64,000 nucleotides of DNA from CAZIUL01 sp964542475. GTDB taxonomy: Bacteria; Planctomycetota; B15-G4; CAYZWU01. The stretch lies in contig CAZIUL010000021.1 of the NCBI GenBank assembly GCA_964542475.1, positions 1-64,000 of the forward strand, read 5' to 3'. Made by a program: the position numbers and the translations under genes. The notes under the pieces were generated by a model. That model saw only the letters and a program-made list of their open reading frames with translations, did not search any database and was not told the origin of the DNA. Below are positions 33,421 through 42,811 of the stretch, piece after piece. Numbering within the stretch: the first letter of the stretch is position 1; each line of letters starts with the position of its first letter.

Positions 33421-36400
33421 ATGAGTTTTGTTCATCTTCATGTCCATAGCCACTTCTCATTGCTCGACGGATGTATTCACCACAAGAACCTGGTCCAAAA
33501 GGCCGCTTCACTCGGGATGCCCGCGCTGGCATTGACGGACCATGGATCCCTTTTCGGAGCGATAGAGTTCTACAAGGAAGCGGAGAGGGCGGGTATCAAG
33601 CCGATCATCGGTATTGAGGCGTATGTCACCGAACGATCACGGTTCGAAAAGAAACACAGCGGCAGGACAGTAAAAAACCACCATCTCACCCTGCTTGCCA
33701 GGAACGAGGAAGGGTACAGGAACCTGATCAGGCTCTCCTCGAAGTCCTTTCTCGAGGGTTTCTACTACAAGCCCAGGGCTGATGTCGAGCTCCTGGCCGA
33801 GCATTCCGGCGGGCTAATCGCTCTTTCGGGCTGCCTGGGCGGCGCCATCCCGCAGCAGCTCATGGCAAATGACATGAACACCGCCGAAAAACTGGCTCTT
33901 CAGCACAAGGACTGGTTCGGAGACGGTAACTTCTTTCTGGAGATCATGAGAACGGGGTTGCCCGGCCAGGAGGAGATCAACCAACTCATAATTGAACTGG
34001 GCAGGAAAACGGATATCCCGCTTGTCGCCACAAACGACGTTCACTACCTGGAACAAAGCGACCACCAGGTTCATGATGTCATGCTTTGCATCAACACAGG
34101 CCATACGTTAAGCGATCAGAAAAGGATGAAGATGGAGACCGACCAGTTCTACTTTCGCACAGCGGAAGAGATGGCCGATCTTTTTAACGACATCCCGCAA
34201 GCCCTCGAAAACACCGTCCGAATAGCGGACGGCTGCAACCTCAAGCTCGAATTCGGCCAGTATCACCTTCCCGAATTCAAACCCGAAAACGGGGATAACC
34301 CGGAAGGATACCTAAGGAAGCTCTGTTCCGAGGGTGCAAAGAACCGTTTCGATAAACCGTCCCGGGAGATAAGGGACAGGCTCGATTTGGAGCTCGATGT
34401 AATCATATCCATGGGATTTGCCTCATACTTTCTCATCGTATGGGATATGATCAAGTTCGCAAAAAGCAACAATGTTCCCGTGGGGCCGGGACGAGGCTCC
34501 GCCGCCGGATCGCTAGTGGCATACTGCCTCGAAATCACGAACGTAAACCCACTCGATTACGGCCTGATCTTTGAGCGTTTTCTCAACTCATCCAGGATAT
34601 CCATGCCCGACATCGATATCGATTTCTGCAGGAACGGCAGGGAGCGGGTGATCCGATACGTCCAGGAAAAGTACGGGAAATCGAGCGTCTGCCAGATAGT
34701 CACCTTCGGCACCATGGCTGCACGCGCGGCTATCCGCGATGCCGGCCGTGTGCTGGGTATCGAGCTTCAGAAAGTGGATGGAATCGCAAAAAAAATCCCG
34801 TCGATCCCCGGAACAAAGCTCAAGGACGCACTTGAAAACGATCCGGAGCTGAAAAAGCTCCGCGACACCGAACCGGAAATCAAAAAGCTGTTCGAAATAT
34901 CCTCGAAGATTGAAGGGCTCAACCGCCACGCATCGACGCACGCGGCAGGCGTTGTGATAACCGATAAGCCGCTCGTGGAATATGTCCCTCTTTGCAGGGT
35001 TCAGAACGAGATCAACACGCAGTACCAGATGACAGCGCTGGAAGATATAGGCCTGCTCAAGATGGATTTTCTCGGGCTCAAGAACCTCACAATACTCGAC
35101 AAGACCGTTGCTCTCATCAAAGAAACAACGGGGCAGAAGGTGAACCTCGCCGAACTGTCTTTTGATGACCCGAAAACATACGAGCTGCTTCAGAGCGGCA
35201 GGACACTGGGTATTTTTCAGCTCGAATCGGAAGGTATGAGCAACCTGATTGTGAGGCTCAAGCCCGACACCTTCGAGGACATAATCGCGCTCCTTGCCCT
35301 GTACAGACCCGGCCCTCTCAACAGCGGAATGGTCGACAGCTACGTGAACAGAAAGCATGGGATCGAGAGGGTCGACTACCTTCACCCTTCTCTTGAGGAG
35401 GTGCTCGAGGAAACATACGGTGTTATCGTATACCAGGAACAGGTGATGCAGATAGCCAACATCCTGTCCGGTTTTTCCATGAACGATGCTGATTCACTCA
35501 GAAAGGCCATGGGAAAGAAAAAGGTTGAGGTCATGGTCCGTTTCCGAGACATGTTCATCGACGGTGCAGTGTCGAAGGGTGTCGGGCGTGAAAAGGCGTC
35601 CAACATCTACGACAAGATCGAATTTTTCGCGGGGTATGGATTCAACAAGTCCCACTCCACTGCTTACGGCATCATTACATATCATACGGCCTATCTCAAG
35701 ACACACTACCCCATACAGTATATGGCCTCGCTCATGACCTGCGACGCGTCCGATTCCGATAAGGTTGCGGAATACATTCAGGAGTGCGAACTGATGGACA
35801 TCCAGGTCCTTGTGCCGGACTTCAACGAAAGCGATCATGATTTCTCGATCAGCGGCAGCGCAATCCGTTTCGGACTCAGCGCGATCAAGGGGATCGGCAA
35901 CAAAGCCATAGAATCGATAATCGACTCAAGGCGGAGGTGCGGCGGATTCAGGTCGATTCAGCACATGCTCACGGAAGTGGACCTTAAAGCGGTAAACAAG
36001 ACAGCTATCGAAGCGCTGATCAAGGCGGGTGCTTTCGATTCGAGCGAGAATCCCAGAGCCGCGCTCTACCAGCTTGGGGAAGGCCTGATCAGATGGGCGG
36101 CTGGTGTGCAGGCAGACAGGCTGTCAGGGCAGAAAGGCCTGTTCGGGAAAAACAACGGAGAGATGGAAATTGTCATCCCGGACAACATCGAGGAGTGGGA
36201 AGAGAACGAAAAACTCGCTCATGAAAAGAAAGCGCTTGGATTTATAATCTCCGTTAACCCCCTGAAAGAAGACAGGGAGCTTCTTGGGGCCGTGGTTCCA
36301 TTGACCGCTGAGAAAGCATGCGAACTCAAGGACGGAACAACAGCGGTCTTCGGAGGAACGGTTTCAGACCTCAGAACGCTCATCCCCAAAAAGGGACGCA

Positions 36401-36858
36401 AGAACAGAAAAAAAATGGCCATGTTCAAGATACGGACCATGGATGGAACCATGTCCTGCGTGGCCTTCTCAAAAGAGTACGAAAAATACGAACAGCTCTT
36501 GCATGGTGAACATCTCCTCGTTTTCGAGGGAAGCCTGGACAATAGCCAAAAAGGAATCAAACCTTCTCTCAAAACCACATGCGTTTACACCCTTGATGAA
36601 TATATACGAGCGCGTTTTTCCATGCTTATCCTCCGGCTCGGCTCGGCCGATGAAGTGAGCGAGAAGCTAATAGGCGAAATCAAGAGGGCTGCAGAGGAGT
36701 TCAGTGGTTCCGGAAAACTGCTTTTCTGTTTCGAAAGCAAAGGTGAAAAGCCCTATTCCGTCAAGGCCGGCCCCCGCTTCAACATCGAAATCAGCGAAGC
36801 ATCCATCCGAAGGTTCGATGACATTCTGGGTCCGGGGAGAGTTGGGGTTCGGTGGTGA
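33421..36858 (+). CDS. dnaE: DNA polymerase III subunit alpha
   Basis: The replicative polymerase catalytic subunit, 1145 residues, within the DnaE1 range. The N-terminal PHP domain is intact (FVHLHVHSHFSLLDG, L-T-D-H-G-S-L-F-G). The palm carries the catalytic aspartates in M-P-D-I-D-I-D-F, with GPGRGSAAGSLVAYCL before it. The thumb/fingers (GIFQLESEGM, Y-R-P-G-P-L, VYQEQVMQIA, FNKSHSTAYG), a helix-hairpin-helix (GLSAIKGIGNKAIESI) and an OB-fold region (about 990-1070) follow. It starts at 33421 without a strong ribosome site. It faces the ribosomal block, separated from rplQ by a terminator. Confidence 0.97.
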   Translation: MSFVHLHVHSHFSLLDGCIHHKNLVQKAASLGMPALALTDHGSLFGAIEFYKEAERAGIKPIIGIEAYVTERSRFEKKHSGRTVKNHHLTLLARNEEGYRNLIRLSSKSFLEGFYYKPRADVELLAEHSGGLIALSGCLGGAIPQQLMANDMNTAEKLALQHKDWFGDGNFFLEIMRTGLPGQEEINQLIIELGRKTDIPLVATNDVHYLEQSDHQVHDVMLCINTGHTLSDQKRMKMETDQFYFRTAEEMADLFNDIPQALENTVRIADGCNLKLEFGQYHLPEFKPENGDNPEGYLRKLCSEGAKNRFDKPSREIRDRLDLELDVIISMGFASYFLIVWDMIKFAKSNNVPVGPGRGSAAGSLVAYCLEITNVNPLDYGLIFERFLNSSRISMPDIDIDFCRNGRERVIRYVQEKYGKSSVCQIVTFGTMAARAAIRDAGRVLGIELQKVDGIAKKIPSIPGTKLKDALENDPELKKLRDTEPEIKKLFEISSKIEGLNRHASTHAAGVVITDKPLVEYVPLCRVQNEINTQYQMTALEDIGLLKMDFLGLKNLTILDKTVALIKETTGQKVNLAELSFDDPKTYELLQSGRTLGIFQLESEGMSNLIVRLKPDTFEDIIALLALYRPGPLNSGMVDSYVNRKHGIERVDYLHPSLEEVLEETYGVIVYQEQVMQIANILSGFSMNDADSLRKAMGKKKVEVMVRFRDMFIDGAVSKGVGREKASNIYDKIEFFAGYGFNKSHSTAYGIITYHTAYLKTHYPIQYMASLMTCDASDSDKVAEYIQECELMDIQVLVPDFNESDHDFSISGSAIRFGLSAIKGIGNKAIESIIDSRRRCGGFRSIQHMLTEVDLKAVNKTAIEALIKAGAFDSSENPRAALYQLGEGLIRWAAGVQADRLSGQKGLFGKNNGEMEIVIPDNIEEWEENEKLAHEKKALGFIISVNPLKEDRELLGAVVPLTAEKACELKDGTTAVFGGTVSDLRTLIPKKGRKNRKKMAMFKIRTMDGTMSCVAFSKEYEKYEQLLHGEHLLVFEGSLDNSQKGIKPSLKTTCVYTLDEYIRARFSMLILRLGSADEVSEKLIGEIKRAAEEFSGSGKLLFCFESKGEKPYSVKAGPRFNIEISEASIRRFDDILGPGRVGVRW

Positions 36859-36879
36859 TGGAAAGAAGAAGAGGAAGAG

Positions 36880-36899
36880 AACCACGGATGAACACGGGT
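36880..36899. repeat. Short dispersed repeat, ACCACGGATGAACACGG
   Basis: Second copy of the motif seen at 84-105, again after a purine-rich stretch (agaagaggaagag) and in intergenic DNA just behind dnaE. Confidence 0.6.
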
Positions 36900-36909
36900 T
36901 AACCTGGAA

Positions 36910-36941
36910 AATTAAAACCGCGCACAAGCATGGCGCGGTTT
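36910..36941 (-). terminator. Terminator at the end of the ribosomal protein block
   Basis: On the minus strand AAACCGCGC pairs with GCGCGGTTT around a 9-nt loop, followed by TAATTTT. It lies about 31 bases after the rplQ stop. The plus strand lacks a good T-run. Confidence 0.8.
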
Positions 36942-36971
36942 GAATTTCATCTGTCTTTCAGGATCTTGCTG

Positions 36972-37364
36972 CTATTTGCCTCCCCCGGAACTTCCCTCCT
37001 CTTGTTCATATCCAACAAGTTCGAATATTGCCTGCTTGCCGTTGTCACCAAGCCGAGGCTTTGCAAGCTTGAGTATTCTTGTGTATCCACCGCTCCGGTC
37101 CACGTACCTCGGGCCGATCTCATCGAAAAGCTTTTTCAGAACCGTTTTATCCTGTATGGTCCTGGCGGCTTTCCGGATGTTATGAAGCGACTTGTTTCTT
37201 GCCATGGTGATCAGTTTTTCGGCATGAGGACGGTACTCCTTAGCCTTTGGCAAGGTTGTGACTATTCTGCCCTTGTCGAAAAGCGCAGTTAGCAGGTTTC
37301 TTTTCAAGGCGGTGCGGTGCGATGTATTCCTGCCAAGTTTACGCCCGCGTATCTTGTGTCTCAT
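36972..37364 (-). CDS. rplQ: 50S ribosomal protein L17
   Basis: Large-subunit protein near the exit tunnel. It begins M-R-H-K-I-R-G-R-K-L-G-R and carries the family core RNLLTALFDKGRIVTTLPKA. At 130 residues it has a slightly extended Gly/Ser-rich tail. It follows rpoA by 9 bp and ends the alpha operon, with a stem-loop terminator behind it. Confidence 0.97.
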   Translation of the reverse strand: MRHKIRGRKLGRNTSHRTALKRNLLTALFDKGRIVTTLPKAKEYRPHAEKLITMARNKSLHNIRKAARTIQDKTVLKKLFDEIGPRYVDRSGGYTRILKLAKPRLGDNGKQAIFELVGYEQEEGSSGGGK

Positions 37365-37373
37365 CGAAAAACC

Positions 37374-38375
37374 TCAGCTCATACTTTCCAGGTCCATGCC
37401 CAGGGAAATTTCAAGATCGCTCAGTTTCTTTTTAATCTCCCTGAGGGATGTCTTTCCAAAATTTCTTACCTTTAGCAGATCCGATTCGGACCGCTTAACC
37501 AGATCGCCGATAGACTTCAGTCCCACAGCGTCCAGACAGTTCTTCGCCCGAACCGAAAGATCGAGCTCGTCGATCGATTTGGACAGGAGAGCCGCCATAT
37601 GGTTTATCTTCTCATCTTCTTCAGCTTCTTCCTCATCCTCGATCTCGTCAGCAGGTGCATCACGATCGAGCCGGTTGTAGTGTACAAACGGATTCAGGTG
37701 CTTTCTGTATATTTTCGAGGCATCAACCAAAGCCATTTCCGGTGAAATCGTGCCGTCCGTCCAGATCTCCAGGAGAAGTTTGTCGTAATTAGTGATCTTG
37801 CCGACTCGTGTATCCTCGATGTTGTACCTTACCCGCATGACCGGAGAAAAGTTCGCGTCGATGGATATAACTCCAAGTTCATGACCGTTGACTTCGTTTT
37901 CCTCGGCGGTCACGTAACCTCTACCCGGTTTGGCTTCGATCTCCATCTTGAGGGAAGCGTCCTTGTCGGTAATCGTTGCGATCACTCCTTCGGGGTTGAG
38001 TATTTCCGTGTCACCCGGAGTTTGAATGTCCTTTCCGGTCACCACACATTCTCCTGAACGATCAATCGTCAAACCGATCGGATCGTTTCCATGCCCTTTA
38101 ATCAGGACCTTCTTCAGGTTCAACACAATGTCCGTAATGTCTTCCAGAACACCGGGAATTGTGGTGAATTCGTGCAACACACCGTCAATCTTTACTGATG
38201 TAACGGCATAGCCTTCGATGGAAGACAGGAGCACTCGGCGAAGGCCGTTGCCTATGGTGTTCCCAAAGCCTCTCTCAAAAGGCTCGATTATGAACTTTCC
38301 ATATTCAGCGGTTAAAGTTTCTTCATCTATCTCCACCGATGATGGAAGTTCGAAATTACGCCACCTTATTCTCAT
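37374..38375 (-). CDS. rpoA: DNA-directed RNA polymerase subunit alpha
   Basis: The alpha subunit forms the dimer on which RNA polymerase assembles. The N-terminal domain (to about residue 235) has GFGNTIGNGLRRVLLSSIEG. After an acidic linker (DEIEDEEEAEEDE) the C-terminal domain carries ELDLSVRAKNCL, IGDLVKRSE and the helix FGKTSLREIKKKL that contacts UP elements and activators. The length (333) is normal. It lies between rpsD and rplQ, the usual alpha-operon place. Confidence 0.98.
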   Translation of the reverse strand: MRIRWRNFELPSSVEIDEETLTAEYGKFIIEPFERGFGNTIGNGLRRVLLSSIEGYAVTSVKIDGVLHEFTTIPGVLEDITDIVLNLKKVLIKGHGNDPIGLTIDRSGECVVTGKDIQTPGDTEILNPEGVIATITDKDASLKMEIEAKPGRGYVTAEENEVNGHELGVISIDANFSPVMRVRYNIEDTRVGKITNYDKLLLEIWTDGTISPEMALVDASKIYRKHLNPFVHYNRLDRDAPADEIEDEEEAEEDEKINHMAALLSKSIDELDLSVRAKNCLDAVGLKSIGDLVKRSESDLLKVRNFGKTSLREIKKKLSDLEISLGMDLESMS

Positions 38376-38418
38376 CCGCTCTATCCTCCCAAGCGGGTTA
38401 CCGCAGGATTTTCGGTTA

Positions 38419-39045
38419 TTATCTCGACATCAACTCGACAATCAACTGCTCTTCTATTTCAAAAGTAACATGCTCACGCTTGGGCATGTCCGTGACCGAT
38501 CCTCCAAACTGGCTCTCATCAAGCTCCAGCCAGGGAGGGATGCCCTTGTTCTTGTTGTACTCTATGGCAGACTGCACCGCTTTCCTGGTGCCCTCCTTGT
38601 CCGCCGCGCCTACCTTGTCCCCGGGTTTGACCAACGCCGACGGGATGTCGCACTTCTTCTTGTTGAGCATAAAATGGCCATGCGCGATCATCTGCCGTGC
38701 ATGACGTCTCGACCTGGTGAGCCCAAGGCTGAAAACAACATTGTCCAGCCTTCTTTCCAGAATCACGAGCAGGGCCTCTCCTGTATTTCCACGAATACGA
38801 GCCGCTTTTTTCATGTAAATCCGGAACTGATCGTCATGAACACCATAGTACCTCTTGGCCTTCTGTTTCTCCCTGAGCCTGATCCTGTACTCGGACGGAC
38901 GGCCCCGTGTCCATGTGTGCATGCCCGGCTGGTAGTTTCTGTTCTGTATCGCACATTTGGCCGTGTCGCAACGCTGGCCTTTCAGATACAGTTTTGTAGC
39001 TTCCCGCCTGCAAAGCTTGCAGGCACCCTTGTCCTTTTTCGCCAT
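38419..39045 (-). CDS. rpsD: 30S ribosomal protein S4
   Basis: Primary 16S rRNA-binding protein and early assembly factor. This is the zinc-binding form: C-K-L-C-R-R near the start and C-D-T-A-K-C further on. The S4 RNA-binding domain is seen in ILERRLDNVVFSLGLTRSRR, followed by Q-M-I-A-H-G-H-F. It lies between rpsK and rpoA. Confidence 0.97.
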   Translation of the reverse strand: MAKKDKGACKLCRREATKLYLKGQRCDTAKCAIQNRNYQPGMHTWTRGRPSEYRIRLREKQKAKRYYGVHDDQFRIYMKKAARIRGNTGEALLVILERRLDNVVFSLGLTRSRRHARQMIAHGHFMLNKKKCDIPSALVKPGDKVGAADKEGTRKAVQSAIEYNKNKGIPPWLELDESQFGGSVTDMPKREHVTFEIEEQLIVELMSR

Positions 39046-39100
39046 TCCCTAAACCCCGATCTCAAATGTCTCGGAGACAAACACAACATAAACACCCATC

Positions 39101-39484
39101 TTATACTCTCCTCTTTTTTCTCGGCCTGCACCCGTTATGCGGCAACGGGGTGCGGTCCTCGATTGCTCTGATCTTGATACCGGCTGTCTGAATCGCTCTT
39201 ATGGCCGACTCCCTGCCCGATCCCGGCCCCTTAACTCTCACCTCGACCTCTCGGATCCCCATCTTCATGGCTTTGCCGGAGCACTTTTCAGCCGCCTTCT
39301 GCGCGGCAAATGGAGTCGACTTTCTAGAACCCTTGTATCCTGCGGTTCCCGCCGAATCCCAGCACAACGAATCGCCGTTCGAATCGATGAAGTTGATGAT
39401 CGTGTTGTTGAAAGTAGCCTTGATGCTCACGATCGCCCTGGAGATCGATCTTTTTACCTTTTTTTTCTTCCTTGATGATGCCAT
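39101..39484 (-). CDS. rpsK: 30S ribosomal protein S11
   Basis: Platform protein of the small subunit. Clear family motifs are ATFNNTIINFID, K-G-S-R-K-S-T-P-F-A-A-Q, VKGPGSGRESAIRAI and DRTPLPHNGCRPRKKRRV at the end. It follows rpsM by 63 bp. Confidence 0.97.
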   Translation of the reverse strand: MASSRKKKKVKRSISRAIVSIKATFNNTIINFIDSNGDSLCWDSAGTAGYKGSRKSTPFAAQKAAEKCSGKAMKMGIREVEVRVKGPGSGRESAIRAIQTAGIKIRAIEDRTPLPHNGCRPRKKRRV

Positions 39485-39547
39485 TCACTGCTCCAATTCG
39501 AAGGGGCTGGGACACGCGTTTGAGCGCCCCGCTCCCTCGGTATTCGC

Positions 39548-39928
39548 TTACATCCGTTTTACGCTCTTTTTTCCAGCGACGGTCTTCTTGGGACCCTTCC
39601 TTGTGCGGGCATTCGTCTGGGTCCGTTGTCCGCGGACAGGCAATCCTCTGCGGTGTCTCAGCCCCCGGTAACAGGCGACCTCTTTCAAGCGCTGAATGTT
39701 CTGGCCGACCTGGCGCCTGAGCTGGCCTTCGATGGTGTACCGCTTCTCTATAAACGAAGCAAGGCGGGCCACCTCTTCTTCAGTGAGCTCCCTGGCACGA
39801 ATCGATTCGTCCAGGTTGAGCTCCTTGCAGATCTGTTTTGAAGATGTGCGCCCAACACCGAAAATATAGGTCAGCGCAATTACCAGGCGCTTATCATTTG
39901 GAATATCAACACCAACAACACGGGGCAT
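39548..39928 (-). CDS. rpsM: 30S ribosomal protein S13
   Basis: Small-subunit head protein that contacts the large subunit and P-site tRNA. Motifs include R-V-V-G-V-D-I-P-N-D-K-R, LTYIFGVGRTSSKQI and CYRGLRHRRGLPVRGQRT with the basic tail. It starts the rpsM-rpsK-rpsD-rpoA-rplQ run; about 80 bp separate it from rpmJ. Confidence 0.97.
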   Translation of the reverse strand: MPRVVGVDIPNDKRLVIALTYIFGVGRTSSKQICKELNLDESIRARELTEEEVARLASFIEKRYTIEGQLRRQVGQNIQRLKEVACYRGLRHRRGLPVRGQRTQTNARTRKGPKKTVAGKKSVKRM

Positions 39929-40011
39929 GCGTCACTCCTTGGGGTGGGTTTCCCACCTCCTTGTAACTTTATTTGAACTTGAAATGCGGGAACAGTGCTG
40001 CATGAGAAACA

Positions 40012-40128
40012 TTACTTTCCTTGCTTCTGCTTGTGCCGCCCGTTCTTGCAGATGACCCTCACAACGCCGCGGCGCTTGATGATCTTGCAGTTCTCGCAGA
40101 TCCTTTTAACGGATGCTCTTACCTTCAT
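40012..40128 (-). CDS. rpmJ: 50S ribosomal protein L36
   Basis: A 38-residue protein read directly from the minus strand: it begins M-K-V-R-A-S-V-K-R-I-C and contains C-E-N-C, V-I-C-K-N and R-H-K-Q, the C-C-C-H zinc set of the zinc-binding L36 form. Its ATG is four bases after the infA stop. It ends in TAA at 40012-40014. Confidence 0.95.
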   Translation of the reverse strand: MKVRASVKRICENCKIIKRRGVVRVICKNGRHKQKQGK

Positions 40129-40131
40129 TTT

Positions 40132-40347
40132 CTACTCTCTGTATACGATCCTTCCTTTGGTCAGATCGTAAGGGCTCAACTCTAGTGTAACAACATCTCC
40201 CGGAAGAATCCTGATGAAGTTCATCCTCATCTTTCCTGAAACATGGGCTATGATTTTGTGTCCGCTATCGAGCTCTACCCTGAAAACAGCGTTTGGCAGC
40301 GCTTCGACAACCACCGCGGAAACCCTTATTGCTTCTTCCTTTGACAT
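40132..40347 (-). CDS. infA: Translation initiation factor IF-1
   Basis: A 71-residue OB-fold protein that binds the A site of the 30S subunit during initiation. Visible are VVEALPNAVFRVELDSGHKI and L-P-G-D-V-V-T-L-E-L-S-P-Y-D-L-T-K-G-R-I. It follows secY directly, with no adk or map gene between, and is followed after four bases by rpmJ. Confidence 0.97.
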   Translation of the reverse strand: MSKEEAIRVSAVVVEALPNAVFRVELDSGHKIIAHVSGKMRMNFIRILPGDVVTLELSPYDLTKGRIVYRE

Positions 40348-40420
40348 CTGTCAGCTACCAGCTATACCTTCTTCATGTTGACGGCGTGTCCACAGGAGTA
40401 AGGGAAAAAGAGATACCATT

Positions 40421-41764
40421 CTATTTTTTTCTCCCGCGCGCCCAGGAACTCGACGCGCCACCCGCGGTAAAACCGTCGTAGTTTCGCATGAGCAGTTGGG
40501 AGTTCAGCTTGTCCACAAGATCGAGAACGACTCCAACCACGATCAACACGCTCGTCCCGCCCAGGAAAACAGCGATGTAGCCTGGAACGTTTTTCAGCTG
40601 GGAAGATATTATCTGTGGGATGATCGCGATGATGGTTAGAAAAGCGGCTCCCGCAAGGGTTACCCTGTACATAACGTTTTCCAGATAATCCGATGTACGC
40701 TTGCCGGGCCTGAGCCCGGGCACGAAACCGCCATACTCCTTGAGGTTGTTCGCGATCTCGGTCGGCTGAAACATCAGGGCGGTCCAGAAAAAGCTGAAGA
40801 AAAAGATCAGGATGATGTAAGACACTATGTACCAGAATCCGCCATAGCGGAATATCTGACCGAAGAAGGAGGTTCCAAACAGCTTGTCCACGAACGGAGG
40901 AAGGATAAAGATCGCCGCCGCGAAGATGATCGGCATGACCCCGGCCTGGTTGACCTTCAAGGGGAGGTAGTGGCGCTGGCCGCCGTATACCTTGCGTCCC
41001 CTTGTCAGCCTGGCCTGTTGAACCGGGATCCTCCTCTGCCCCTTCGTGATGTAGACGATCCCGATGACTATCATTATGTATAGCCCGACCAGCGTCGCAA
41101 TCGTGGTTATCCTCTCGCTGGCCTCGATGGATGACATCAGAACCGAAAACTGTGAAGGCATACTTGCGATGATACCGCCCATGATGATAAGCGAAACCCC
41201 GTTGCCAATGCCGTGCTCGGAGATCTGTTCACCAACCCACATGATGAATATGGTGCCTGTTGTCATTGTCAGCAAGGCCAGTATCTGGTACCACGGTGAG
41301 TAGAACAGATCCGGCGGGATTATCTGATTACTATCGACGAGGCTTCGCATGAAGCCCTGAATGATGAATATCCCCTGGATGAGGCACAAGGGCACGGTTC
41401 CCCAGCGGGTGTACTTGTTTATGGTCTTCTGGCCCTGCGCCCCTTCCTTGGAAATCTTCTCCAGGGCGGGCACGACCTTGACGAGCAGCGACATGATGAT
41501 CGATGAGGAGATATACGGCATGACTCCCAGCGAAAAGATGGCGCAGCTTCCAAGGGCCGCCCCCGAAAGGGTGTTCATCAGCCCAAATATCATCTGCATG
41601 CCGCCCGCTTCCTTTTCCAGCTCCAAATCGCGAAGCAGGTCCACATCCACACCTGGAATAGGGATGTGAAAACCGATCCGGTAGATTAACAAAAGCCCCA
41701 GGGTCAGGAAGATCTTCTTCCTGAGTTCGGGGATTCTGAAAACGTTGATCATGCCGAAATTCAT
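40421..41764 (-). CDS. secY: Preprotein translocase subunit SecY
   Basis: The channel subunit of the Sec translocon, 447 residues with ten membrane helices. The plug region and helix 2 lie around G-G-M-Q-M-I-F-G-L-M-N-T-L-S-G; the cytoplasmic loop with QARLTRGRKVYGGQRHYLPL and the late F-V-P-G-L-R-P-G-K-R-T motif are typical. Its ATG overlaps the rplO stop by four bases, so it is translationally coupled. The genes adk and map that often follow secY are absent. Confidence 0.97.
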   Translation of the reverse strand: MNFGMINVFRIPELRKKIFLTLGLLLIYRIGFHIPIPGVDVDLLRDLELEKEAGGMQMIFGLMNTLSGAALGSCAIFSLGVMPYISSSIIMSLLVKVVPALEKISKEGAQGQKTINKYTRWGTVPLCLIQGIFIIQGFMRSLVDSNQIIPPDLFYSPWYQILALLTMTTGTIFIMWVGEQISEHGIGNGVSLIIMGGIIASMPSQFSVLMSSIEASERITTIATLVGLYIMIVIGIVYITKGQRRIPVQQARLTRGRKVYGGQRHYLPLKVNQAGVMPIIFAAAIFILPPFVDKLFGTSFFGQIFRYGGFWYIVSYIILIFFFSFFWTALMFQPTEIANNLKEYGGFVPGLRPGKRTSDYLENVMYRVTLAGAAFLTIIAIIPQIISSQLKNVPGYIAVFLGGTSVLIVVGVVLDLVDKLNSQLLMRNYDGFTAGGASSSWARGRKK

Positions 41765-42207
41765 CGGATCTCCTCGACTTGGCCGCCGGCCGCTTCGATT
41801 TTGCTTCGCGCAGACTTGGAAAACATGTCAGCACGCACCGTGAGCTTTATGTCGATCTCGCCAGAGCCAAGAACCTTCAGGTTGCTTGCGTTGTCCTTGA
41901 CCAGCTTGTGGGTTTTGGCTGCATCGAGGTCCACGGTGTCGCCGTCCTTGAACACCGATAGATCCCTCAGGTTTATGATCGAGTAGGTCTTTTTGAAAAG
42001 CGCGTTCGAAAAACCCTTCTTGGGGAGCCTTCGATACAGAGGCATCTGTCCCCCCTCGAATCCTAGCTTCCCGCCGCATCCGCTGCGAGAGCCGTACCCG
42101 TTCTGTCCGCGACCGCATGTCTTTCCAAGGCCTGAGCCGGGACCACGCCCGACACGGAACCTTTTCGTACGCGATGTGTTTGTTTTTTTTATTGATTTGA
42201 GGTCCAT
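41761..42207 (-). CDS. rplO: 50S ribosomal protein L15
   Basis: Large-subunit assembly protein with the Gly-rich N-terminal region (RVGRGPGSGLGKTCGRGQNG, G-Y-G-S-R-S-G) and FEGGQMPLYRRLPKKGF. Its ATG shares one base with the rpsE stop (TAATG-like junction), leaving no room for rpmD. It overlaps secY by four bases. Confidence 0.97.
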   Translation of the reverse strand: MDLKSIKKTNTSRTKRFRVGRGPGSGLGKTCGRGQNGYGSRSGCGGKLGFEGGQMPLYRRLPKKGFSNALFKKTYSIINLRDLSVFKDGDTVDLDAAKTHKLVKDNASNLKVLGSGEIDIKLTVRADMFSKSARSKIEAAGGQVEEIR

Positions 42208-42701
42208 CAGATCTTCACCCCCCTCAGTTTTTCCGTTTCCTCGCGGCTGCGGATGGAAGTGAGGCCAAGAAGAGTAGCCTTTACGAGGTTCACCGGATTG
42301 GTCGAACCGTATGTTTTGGTGAGCAGATCCTTGATCCCGGCGGCTTCCACAACAGCGCGCACTGCAGCACCGGCAATAATGCCCGATCCGGGAGCGGCCG
42401 GGATCAAGCGAACCTTGGTGGCACCGAATCTGCAGGTTACGGAGTGGTGAATCGTGTTGTCTTTCAGATGCACCACTTCCAGGCTTTTCCGGGCATCTTT
42501 CACAGCTTTCTCAACTGCGTTCGGCACTTCCTTGGCCTTTCCAAAGCCGACACCGACACGACCGTTCTTGTTTCCGAGCACTACCACCGCGCTGAAGGAA
42601 AAACGTCTTCCTCCCTTCATCACCTTGGCACAACGGTTTACCTTGACAACCGTTTCCTCAAGGATATTGGAACCGTTTAACTCCGTCTCCTCTTTGTTCA
42701 A
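42207..42701 (-). CDS. rpsE: 30S ribosomal protein S5
   Basis: Small-subunit protein important for decoding accuracy. Motifs seen are VVKVNRCAKVMKGGRRFSFS, V-V-V-L-G-N-K-N-G-R-V-G-V-G and the segment with IPAAPGSGIIAGAAVRAV. Length (164) is normal. It normally precedes rpmD (L30), but here rplO begins at its stop codon. Confidence 0.97.
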   Translation of the reverse strand: MNKEETELNGSNILEETVVKVNRCAKVMKGGRRFSFSAVVVLGNKNGRVGVGFGKAKEVPNAVEKAVKDARKSLEVVHLKDNTIHHSVTCRFGATKVRLIPAAPGSGIIAGAAVRAVVEAAGIKDLLTKTYGSTNPVNLVKATLLGLTSIRSREETEKLRGVKI

Positions 42702-42811
42702 CTGAAACCTCCGGAATCACCTGGTCGATTGCCTGACCTAAATAAACTTAGCCTCATGTCAAAACCGCCAAACGCCTTTTCAGTAGGCTCAGGCAGTCGA
42801 TAGCTGTGTGC

